Assembly: GCF_003096015.2 (NCBI RefSeq)
Contig: NZ_CP029185.2
Location: 774,501-838,500 of the forward strand
Direction of reading: 5' to 3'
Length of the DNA: 64,000 nucleotides
From: Limnobaculum parvum
GTDB lineage: Bacteria > Pseudomonadota > Gammaproteobacteria > Enterobacterales > Enterobacteriaceae
Of this stretch, positions 45,463-52,126 are shown one piece after another (position 1 is the stretch's first letter; each line of letters starts with the position of its first letter). Below the pieces are notes generated by a model, which saw only the letters and a list, made by a program, of their open reading frames with translations, was not told the origin of the DNA and did not search any database. The translations under genes were made by a program, and so were the position numbers.

Positions 45463-46101
45463 ATGGGAAAAGACAAGAAGAGTAACGATCAGGAAACCCC
45501 CGAATATCAAGGGATGCCACCCTACGGACCTTACGGTTATCCTTATTATCCTCCCTATCCTCAGCCGCAGGGGCAACCCGTGCCGCAGATGATGTGGCCA
45601 CCTCATCCTCCAATGTGGAATCCAATGTACGGTCAGCCCCCGATGGGCTATCCCATGCCGCCGCAATTCCACCCGCTTCCACCTCAGTTTCAGCAGCCCG
45701 CGCCTCAGCAAATGGCCCCCGGTTTTGACTGGAGCGGGCAGGCTCAGGGCATGGTGGAAGGCTTGATGGGGGAGCAGGCAGGACTATTTAAAAACATCAT
45801 CAGTACTATTGGCGTTGATGATAAAGAGTTTTGGAAAGGCGCAATGATTGGTGCTGCGGCAGCGCTGATTTTAGGTAATGAAAGCGTACGCAATACGCTG
45901 TTGCAAACCATTGCTAATGCTGGAGACATGCTGAAAAGCGGCGGTAGCAAGGTGAAAGAGGCAACGGAAACCACGGTTGGCAACGTTAAAGAGAGCGTTA
46001 TGACCAGCGGAGCTATTTTCCGTGATACGGTTCAGGCTGGCAAAGAAGGTTTTCAGGAGTCGGTAGAACGACATCGTGAGCAGGAGAAAGTGGATGAGTA
46101 A
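45463..46101 (+). CDS. Pro/Tyr-rich membrane protein of the cluster
   Basis: A 212-residue protein. Residues 15-90 are extraordinarily rich in Pro, Tyr, Gln and Met (PYGPYGYPYYPPYP), a low-complexity region. Then FWKGAMIGAAAALILG is a glycine-zipper membrane helix near residue 130, followed by an amphipathic C-terminal tail. The tyrosine/proline-rich part may self-assemble or bind mineral; this is speculation. AGGAA precedes the ATG 11 nt after... the previous stop lies 14 nt upstream. Overlaps the next gene by 8 nt. Confidence 0.6.
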   Translation: MGKDKKSNDQETPEYQGMPPYGPYGYPYYPPYPQPQGQPVPQMMWPPHPPMWNPMYGQPPMGYPMPPQFHPLPPQFQQPAPQQMAPGFDWSGQAQGMVEGLMGEQAGLFKNIISTIGVDDKEFWKGAMIGAAAALILGNESVRNTLLQTIANAGDMLKSGGSKVKEATETTVGNVKESVMTSGAIFRDTVQAGKEGFQESVERHREQEKVDE

Positions 46102-46408
46102 TAACAGCGACCGCATAAATCCTGCCAGCCGAGCGTTGATTGCGGGTGCCTTGGTGGGCGCAACGGCTTCTGGTGTGGAGCAATGGCGTCAGTATCAGCG
46201 CGGCGAGAAGACGTTGGAGCAGGCGACCAGTAAAGTTCTGATTGATGCGACTAAAGCCGGTTTGGTGAGTGGTGCCGCCATGACGGTCGCCAACGCCACC
46301 GCAGGTCGTCCAGTACTGACATTACTGACGCTACTCAGCGCAGGCGCTGCTGGGTTGTACCTATTAGACTCAATAAATAAGCGAGGCACCGATGAAACAG
46401 CCGAATAA
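46094..46408 (+). CDS. Glycine-zipper membrane protein of the cluster
   Basis: A 104-residue hydrophobic protein. GALVGATASGV near residue 15 and GLVSGAAMTVANATAG near 55, plus LLTLLSAGAAGLYLL near 80, give up to three membrane segments with small-residue zippers. Begins inside the previous gene (8-nt overlap) with AGGAG upstream, and overlaps the following gene by 17 nt. A small hydrophobic protein is expected in fez clusters (FezA); similarity is at the level of character only. Confidence 0.6.
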   Translation: MSNNSDRINPASRALIAGALVGATASGVEQWRQYQRGEKTLEQATSKVLIDATKAGLVSGAAMTVANATAGRPVLTLLTLLSAGAAGLYLLDSINKRGTDETAE

Positions 46409-46703
46409 TCCTTACTACTATAACCCTTACTACAACCCTTATGCCCCTTATCCGGTGGACCAGTCGGCACCGCCAATTCCTTATCGAGCGGACAATAGCC
46501 GAGCTCACTTGATTACCGGTATTGTTGCCGGAGCCGCAATAGCTTATCTGTTATCTAACCGTAATGTACAAAAGAGTATTGGCGCAACCGCTAATAAAGC
46601 CTGGGGTGCGGTTCGCGGTGAAGTGGAGGAACTGAAAGAGCGTCTGGCGGACGTGCAGGCCGAGCTGGATTATTACCGCGAAAACGATCGGGACAGCGAG
46701 TAA
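46392..46703 (+). CDS. YtxH-like Tyr/Pro-rich membrane protein of the cluster
   Basis: A 103-residue protein with a Tyr/Pro/Asn-rich N-terminus (YYYNPYYNPYAPYP), one membrane helix (LITGIVAGAAIAYLLSN, residues 37-53) and a charged coiled-coil tail (VRGEVEELKERLADVQAELD). It has the same order of parts as the product of the gene at 45463, so the two probably diverged from a common ancestor. It overlaps the upstream gene by 17 nt and precedes the ATPase gene by 7 nt. Confidence 0.6.
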   Translation: MKQPNNPYYYNPYYNPYAPYPVDQSAPPIPYRADNSRAHLITGIVAGAAIAYLLSNRNVQKSIGATANKAWGAVRGEVEELKERLADVQAELDYYRENDRDSE

Positions 46704-46710
46704 CTGCCCG

Positions 46711-48780
46711 ATGAACTATTCATATCCCGTTAAGCCAGTCCATCAACTTCCTGGTCGACTGAGGGTGCGCATTGTTCAATTGCGGGAGCAGCCTGACGTT
46801 GCCGGATGGCTTAAAACCCATCTACTCTCTTTCACTGGGGTGAAAACGGTGCGCTTGCGCCCGGCAGCGGCGTCTGCCGTATTAACCTATCACACTAGCA
46901 AGACCAATACGGAAACGCTGTTAGCGCAGTTGAATGCCATCAATTGGCATTCAGCTACTGAAAGTGATTATGAGCCGGAATATTGTGGCGGTGATAATTT
47001 GCTAAATTTGGCTGGCTTGGCCGCAACCCAATTTTTACCTAAGCGCTGGTCTGCATTACCCACTATCGCATTAATGGCACCCACCATTGCCGAAGGTATT
47101 GAATCACTGTGCCAGCGTGAGTTAAAGGTTGAAGTGCTGGATGCGCTGGCCTTGAGCCTATCGATTGTTCGTGGTGATTATCGGACGGCCATGCTAACCC
47201 AGTCGTTACTGACGCTGGGGGAATATTTTGAGCAAGAAACCAGCCGTCACTCTGATGAGCTGTTGTCGGAACTGATGCAGCCGCAATACCACTCGGTTTG
47301 GGTTGAGCGTGGCGGCGAAAGTCAGGAAATTAATGCCGAAGAGCTGGTAAACGGTGATGTCATGCTGCTGGGGCCGGGAGACAACATTCCCGCTGACGGT
47401 AGCGTATTGCGCGGTATTGGTTTAATCAATCAGGCCTCCATGACTGGCGAAAGCGTGCCGGTGCGTCGTGAAGCGGGCGCTTGGGTATTTGCCGGAACCC
47501 AAGTTCAGGATGGTAATATCGCGGTACGAGCTGAGCGAGTGGGGGATGAGTCCTCAACCGCGAATATCCGCCGCTTCATTACTGAGTCACTTGGTCAACG
47601 CAGCGAAACGCAGCAAGTGACTCAGAGAATGGCTGACCGTCGGGTGGCGATTACTTTGGGTGCTGGTGCAGGCGTATTTGCGCTGACGCGTGATTTGAAT
47701 CGCCTGGCCTCAGTATTTTTAGTCGACTATTCCTGTGCCTTAAAACTGAGCACCCCTATTGCGTTTAAATCGGTTATGTACAAAGCCGCGACTTCTGGAC
47801 TATTGCTCAAAGGGGGACGCGCCATTGAGCAGTTGGCAGATATCGATACCGTGGTGTTCGATAAAACCGGTACTCTGACATACGGGGATATGTTGGTCAC
47901 CGATGTGGTGAGTTTTGATCCGAAACATACTTGGGCTAAACGCCTGCTGGCGATAGCGGCTTCGGTAGAAGAACACAGCAATCATCCGCTTGCGCGCGCG
48001 GTAGTCAGCGCAGCTCAACAGCACGAGTTGCCGCATATTAACCACGGTGAAGTGGAGTATGTGATTGCCCACGGGCTGATCTCTGAACTCGACGGTAACC
48101 GTATGGTGATCGGCAGCCGTCACTTCCTGCGTGAGCATTACCACATCGACTTCGCGCCATTCCAGAGCCAAATTGAGGAACTGGAAGAGCAGGGGCGTCA
48201 TCTGTTGTTTATCAGCCTCAATGAACAACTGGTCGGCATGATTGGCCTACAGGATAATGTGCGTGATGAAGCAGCACAGGTGATTAGCCGGCTGCGAGAG
48301 TTAGGTATTAAGAATGTTATTTTGTTAACCGGTGATAAACAGCATAAGGCCGAGCAAATGGCTAAAGAGCTGGACATTGATCGGTTCTTTGCTGAAGCAA
48401 CGCCGGAAAGCAAAGTTAGCGTAGTGCAATCACTACAAGAACAGGGCTGCCGAGTGATGTTTGTTGGTGATGGGGTTAACGATGCGCCAGTACTGACTCA
48501 GGCTAATGTTGGCTTGGCGATGAACCAAAGCACTGAACTTGCCCAGCAGGCGGCGGATGCGGTATTACTGCAAGACTCTCTTCATGGTGTTGTGGTCGCC
48601 CGCGAGCTGGCGGTTGATGCGATGAAACTGGTTAACAGCAATATCAAACTTACCGAGTGGATTAATAGCGCTATTATGTTGGCAGCAGCGATGGGACGAT
48701 TATCCCCAACCCTGAGTGCCTTGTTGCATAATGGAACCACCATCGGCGTATTGCTGAGATCGCTTGCAGCAAGAAAGTAG
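46711..48780 (+). CDS. P1B-type metal ATPase with SCA motif (FezB-like)
   Basis: A 689-residue P-type ATPase. TGES (residue 245), the phosphorylated Asp384 in DKTGT, the HP pair in SNHPLAR and GDGVNDAP (near 587) are intact. The membrane metal motif is S341-C342-A343 instead of CPC or SPC, as in the P1B-6 group. The N-terminus has LPGRLRVR within a degenerate HMA2 domain without CxxC. P1B-6 enzymes (FezB) build ferrosomes, iron-phosphate granules, in other bacteria. The gene is last in its operon, 7 nt after the YtxH-like gene. A plain copper or zinc exporter is less likely because the CPC is absent. Confidence 0.75.
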   Translation: MNYSYPVKPVHQLPGRLRVRIVQLREQPDVAGWLKTHLLSFTGVKTVRLRPAAASAVLTYHTSKTNTETLLAQLNAINWHSATESDYEPEYCGGDNLLNLAGLAATQFLPKRWSALPTIALMAPTIAEGIESLCQRELKVEVLDALALSLSIVRGDYRTAMLTQSLLTLGEYFEQETSRHSDELLSELMQPQYHSVWVERGGESQEINAEELVNGDVMLLGPGDNIPADGSVLRGIGLINQASMTGESVPVRREAGAWVFAGTQVQDGNIAVRAERVGDESSTANIRRFITESLGQRSETQQVTQRMADRRVAITLGAGAGVFALTRDLNRLASVFLVDYSCALKLSTPIAFKSVMYKAATSGLLLKGGRAIEQLADIDTVVFDKTGTLTYGDMLVTDVVSFDPKHTWAKRLLAIAASVEEHSNHPLARAVVSAAQQHELPHINHGEVEYVIAHGLISELDGNRMVIGSRHFLREHYHIDFAPFQSQIEELEEQGRHLLFISLNEQLVGMIGLQDNVRDEAAQVISRLRELGIKNVILLTGDKQHKAEQMAKELDIDRFFAEATPESKVSVVQSLQEQGCRVMFVGDGVNDAPVLTQANVGLAMNQSTELAQQAADAVLLQDSLHGVVVARELAVDAMKLVNSNIKLTEWINSAIMLAAAMGRLSPTLSALLHNGTTIGVLLRSLAARK

Positions 48781-49153
48781 ACAAGAAAGTCGGGTAGGTT
48801 TTTAGCTTTCTTAGATGAATGATGATGTTCAAAATCTAAATATCGGGTCTGTGTTCTACGGATAGCACGGATTGGTGTATTTAGGGGTGGGTGGGTCGCT
48901 TTTCCGCTGTAACTATTTGAAAATTTAGCAATCGGTGGGCGCTATAATCGATCTTCAAAAGATCTGAAGCAAATTATGGCGCTGAAAGCTCAGGCTTCTG
49001 CGAAAGAGATTTTTGGGTGAGGTGAACGTTAGGCCGCATCGGTACTTATCGGTTAGCCGTTTGGCTTGATAAAATGTTAGGGTGGTGAAGAGATTTAACT
49101 TTTCATCACCCTGTTTGCTTTATCACTATCACGGTTAATGCAATCCAGTCCCG
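48781..49153. other. Intergenic region after the ATPase gene
   Basis: About 370 bp. No gene is supported; a 14-codon frame from 48976 (MALKAQASAKEIFG) has no ribosome site. A hairpin of GGGTGGTGAA pairing with TTCATCACCC near 49080-49112 is the likely terminator for the histidine phosphatase gene on the minus strand. Confidence 0.4.
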
Positions 49154-49753
49154 TTAGGCGTTACTCAATTCAGCCTGTGATTGTAACTCTCCGTTTAACT
49201 TCCTTACTTCTGCCGTCATTAGCGGAGTGAGATCCCGGTGTTGACTCAGCGGCTTCTGCTGGAAATGGGTCAGTAGGATCTGTAGTGGATCGCCGTGCCC
49301 AACCAGTAAAATCTTTTTCTGGCTGTGTTGTTGTTCTAACGTATGGATTAGCGCCATTTCGCGCTCACAAACGGCACTTAGTTGTTCTACCTGAGCAAAT
49401 GAATCAGTAAGATTTTTTTCGTCCTGCTTCCAGACGAGTGGATAGTGGCCATCATCTTGCAGTTCAAACTCACCAAAATGGCGTTCACGCAGTGCCGTGG
49501 TGGGTTTAGCCTGACGATTAAAATAGTCAGCAACAATCCCCGCAGTTTCTGCAGCGCGCTTAAAATCAGAGTGAAAAATCAGATCCGGAATAGGATAAGG
49601 CCAGTTTTCCAGCGTCTGAATAACCTGATTGATACCCACTGGGGATAAACCATAAGCATGTTGCCCATGCTGAATATCACTTACGATGATCTTTTTTTGA
49701 TTGGCTAAACTGTGACCGTGACGCAGTACATAATATTGGTTTCTCAAAATCAT
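49154..49753 (-). CDS. Histidine phosphatase family protein
   Basis: A 199-residue member of the phosphoglycerate-mutase/histidine phosphatase fold. The catalytic RHG is in YVLRHGHS near residue 11, and the second His in LLVGHGDPLQ near 150; the acidic residue is in LRERHFGEFE. The substrate cannot be deduced; similar small enzymes dephosphorylate sugar or nucleotide phosphates. Stand-alone gene. The ATG at 49753 begins MILRNQYYV. Confidence 0.8.
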   Translation of the reverse strand: MILRNQYYVLRHGHSLANQKKIIVSDIQHGQHAYGLSPVGINQVIQTLENWPYPIPDLIFHSDFKRAAETAGIVADYFNRQAKPTTALRERHFGEFELQDDGHYPLVWKQDEKNLTDSFAQVEQLSAVCEREMALIHTLEQQHSQKKILLVGHGDPLQILLTHFQQKPLSQHRDLTPLMTAEVRKLNGELQSQAELSNA

Positions 49754-49908
49754 TGGACCGTTCCTGTATTAATCGATTATCTGTTTTTTAGAGGGAAACT
49801 ATCGTCTCCCCCTATTCAGATTAGATTAATTTTTTGCGTACGCGAGAAACAACCCGTTCCGCTAACGATAGGAAGCAAAAAAACTGGCCGAATGCTCTGA
49901 TTTAAACG

Positions 49909-50184
49909 TCAGTGATCCTCTTTCGTATGCCAGAGATCCACGATGAAAATGTCATTATCTTTGACTTCGTAGTGGACCTCGTAGTCGTCGAACAAAACCT
50001 TCCTCACTTCGCGAGGGTCATACCGCGCTTGCTGTACGCCAATAGCCGGATGCGCTGTAAGGCTAGCGCTTCCCGTTATCAGGCGGTCTAAAACATCAAC
50101 GGCATGTTGGCGGTTGTATTGAAGGGCAAAACGATAGATACGCTCCAGATCGTCCTGAGCTTTAAGCGTCCAGTAAATTTCCAT
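49909..50184 (-). CDS. ParE/RelE-family toxin
   Basis: A 91-residue RelE/ParE superfamily toxin: WTLKAQDDLERIYRFALQY at the start and the KVLFDDYEVHYEV-DIFIVDLWHTKEDH ending are typical of the ParE branch. ParE members poison DNA gyrase. The gene follows its antitoxin by 3 nt. Intact. Confidence 0.85.
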   Translation of the reverse strand: MEIYWTLKAQDDLERIYRFALQYNRQHAVDVLDRLITGSASLTAHPAIGVQQARYDPREVRKVLFDDYEVHYEVKDNDIFIVDLWHTKEDH

Positions 50185-50187
50185 TTA

Positions 50188-50436
50188 TCAGGATTTCTTT
50201 AGACGGTCAGCAAAATCCACCATGTCCGAATGACTAACTACACGACCTGTATCGACGTCAGTAAGGCCCTTCAGCACGCTTTGATGTCTCCGCTCTCTTT
50301 CTGCCAGCATGGTGAGTAATGCTTCCTTTATAATCCAGCTTTTTGAACGATCCAGCTCTATAGCCAGCTCCTCAACGGCAAGGGCCAGCTCGACGGGAAT
50401 TTGGGCGCTGATGGTTTGCTTACTATGAGATCCCAT
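50188..50436 (-). CDS. RHH antitoxin (ParD-like)
   Basis: An 82-residue ribbon-helix-helix protein (ISAQIPVELALAVEELA then DRSKSWIIKEAL), which binds the toxin and autoregulates the operon. ATG 50436 has GAGGTAA 6 nt upstream; longer in-frame starts upstream lack it. Just upstream, ATTTAATAAC-type repeats overlap the likely promoter and may be the operator. Confidence 0.82.
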   Translation of the reverse strand: MGSHSKQTISAQIPVELALAVEELAIELDRSKSWIIKEALLTMLAERERRHQSVLKGLTDVDTGRVVSHSDMVDFADRLKKS

Positions 50437-50714
50437 AAGAATTACCTCATTTAATAACATTTAATAACTCCTATTAAGTTTAGCATGGTAATACTCATAA
50501 AAGTATCAGGCCCTATTTTGCTGACAGAGACCTCGAAAAATGCTGTGCCACGATGTCATTGATTAGTGACGTATTATGCAATGAATAAAAGAAGAGAAAA
50601 GCCCAGAAATAAAAATTAGGAAGAGAGATCGCAATATGCGGTTGTACGGTTAACCAGTTGTTGATTTGAGTGGATGAAACTCACTCGGATTATGTTTCTC
50701 TTTTACAGAAATGG

Positions 50715-51716
50715 TTATAACAACGGTGCTACCGAGTGCCTTTTCACCAATGTTGGATGAAATAAATTAGTGATGTCCGCCAAAGGCTTTCCCTGTGACA
50801 GCGACAGCGCCAATTCCGCCGCCTGTTTTGCCATAGACACCACCGGATAACGGATGGTGGTTAGCCCGGGGCGCAGATAACGGGCAATAAGGACATCATC
50901 AAAACCAATCAGTGATATGTGTTCAGGGACTTTAATATTATTATCGCTGAGTACGGAGAGGGCTCCGGCGGCCATGGTATCGTTATAGCAGACCACTGCA
51001 GTAATTTGTTGGTTTCTCTCCAGTAGTTCTATCAGGGCTTTTTCTCCACCGCTTTCGTCCGGTGGGGCGTAGGCAATCCGTTTGGTATTGATGGTAATGT
51101 TATGTTCTTTCAGGGCATCCAGATAACCCTGAAGGCGATCTTCCGCGTCGGATATCTTATGGTCAGAACAGATGATGCCAATATTACGGTGCCCTTGTTG
51201 GATAAGATATTGCGTAGCAAGATGGGAGCCATAGCGATCGTCCAATGCGATACAACGCGGTTCCAGCCCCGGCAGAATACGATTAATCAGTACCATTCCG
51301 GGAATATGGCTCATCAAACCCCGTAACTCTTCGTCACTCATGGCTTTGGCATGAACCACCAGTGCGGCGCACTGATGTCGGATAAGCTGTTCAATGGCCT
51401 GACGCTCTTTATGCTCATCATGATAGCCATTACCAATCAGTAAAAAGTTACCGCTATCGCTGGCGACTTGCTCGGTGGCTTTTACCATGGTGCCGAAAAA
51501 GGGATCTGAAACGTCAGAAACGATTAGACCAATGGTGCCGGTAGTTTGGCGAGCCAGTGCTCTGGCATTAGCGTTTGGATGGTACTGCAACTGTTCCATC
51601 GCGTTGAGTACTGATTCTCGGGTGGCTCCACGGGCTTTTGGCGAATTGTTAATGACGCGGGAGACCGTAGCAACAGAAACGCCCGCCAGTTTTGCTACGT
51701 CTTTAATTGTCGCCAT
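50715..51716 (-). CDS. galR: Galactose operon repressor GalR
   Basis: A 333-residue LacI-family repressor. ATIKDVAKLAGVSVATVSRVINNSP is the GalR-type DNA-binding domain, and the ligand domain shares LIGNGYH, AALVVHAK and LIGFDDVLIARY with E. coli GalR. ATG 51716 is the family start; longer frames upstream run through the promoter. Located next to omr and aas as in E. coli. GalS is the alternative, but context favours GalR. Confidence 0.92.
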   Translation of the reverse strand: MATIKDVAKLAGVSVATVSRVINNSPKARGATRESVLNAMEQLQYHPNANARALARQTTGTIGLIVSDVSDPFFGTMVKATEQVASDSGNFLLIGNGYHDEHKERQAIEQLIRHQCAALVVHAKAMSDEELRGLMSHIPGMVLINRILPGLEPRCIALDDRYGSHLATQYLIQQGHRNIGIICSDHKISDAEDRLQGYLDALKEHNITINTKRIAYAPPDESGGEKALIELLERNQQITAVVCYNDTMAAGALSVLSDNNIKVPEHISLIGFDDVLIARYLRPGLTTIRYPVVSMAKQAAELALSLSQGKPLADITNLFHPTLVKRHSVAPLL

Positions 51717-51742
51717 AATTTGCTTTGCAACCCCGGATAAAA

Positions 51743-51754
51743 GAAAACGTTTAC
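51743..51754. promoter_or_regulatory. LacI-family-type operator near galR
   Basis: GAAAACGTTTAC, close to the central part of gal-type operators (AANCGNTT), lies about 27 nt upstream of the galR ATG. It may mediate GalR autorepression. Confidence 0.45.
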
Positions 51755-51906
51755 ATCGTGAAGTCTCACGGAAAACAGGGGTATTAGCAATATGAAATGT
51801 CACAAAATTGACGAAAATAAAAAAATTACATGCTTCGTTACACTTTGTGCGCCTATGTAGTCTTTTCAGGCTGGCTGTCCGCTGTAGCATGAACTAGATT
51901 TGAGAT

Positions 51907-51997
51907 CCCAGAGGTATTTATTGGTGAATTTCTGGCGGTAACGCCGGAACCATTTACTGGATTACACCGACCTACGCGGATGCGTAGGTTTTTTTTT
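51907..51997 (+). ncRNA. omrA: Omr small RNA (OmrA/OmrB-like)
   Basis: The 5' end CCCAGAGGTATTTATTGGTG matches the conserved seed of E. coli OmrA/OmrB, and the 3' end ACCTACGCGGATGCGTAGG plus nine T residues is the terminator stem. The RNA is about 91 nt long. A TAGATT -10 element (51895-51900) places the start at 51907. OmrA/B are OmpR-activated, Hfq-dependent repressors of outer membrane proteins and of csgD. The position between galR and aas is as in E. coli, but here there is only one copy. Confidence 0.93.
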
Positions 51998-52027
51998 ACT
52001 TCAGGAAAATGTTGCTGTTTTTTTATT

Positions 52028-52045
52028 CGATTAAACGTTTAATCG
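52028..52045. promoter_or_regulatory. Perfect 18-bp palindrome, LacI-family operator type
   Basis: CGATTAAACGTTTAATCG is perfectly self-complementary, centred on AAACGTTT like LacI/GalR-type operators. It lies just after the Omr terminator and 82 nt upstream of the aas ATG, where it could control aas-lplT. Confidence 0.6.
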
Positions 52046-52126
52046 CGAACAGCAATAAAAATAGATTGTCTTAACCTGGAAATGGGGGTATCAACGCATA
52101 TTGCGTTGCCTGATAGGGAGATAGTC

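Noticed and set aside
46711..48780. ATPase as a copper exporter (CopA)
   Set aside because: No CxxC in the N-terminal domain and SCA in place of CPC in the membrane helix; neighbours are not copper genes.
48976..49020. Small frame MALKAQASAKEIFG after the ATPase gene
   Set aside because: Only 14 codons, no ribosome site and no context.
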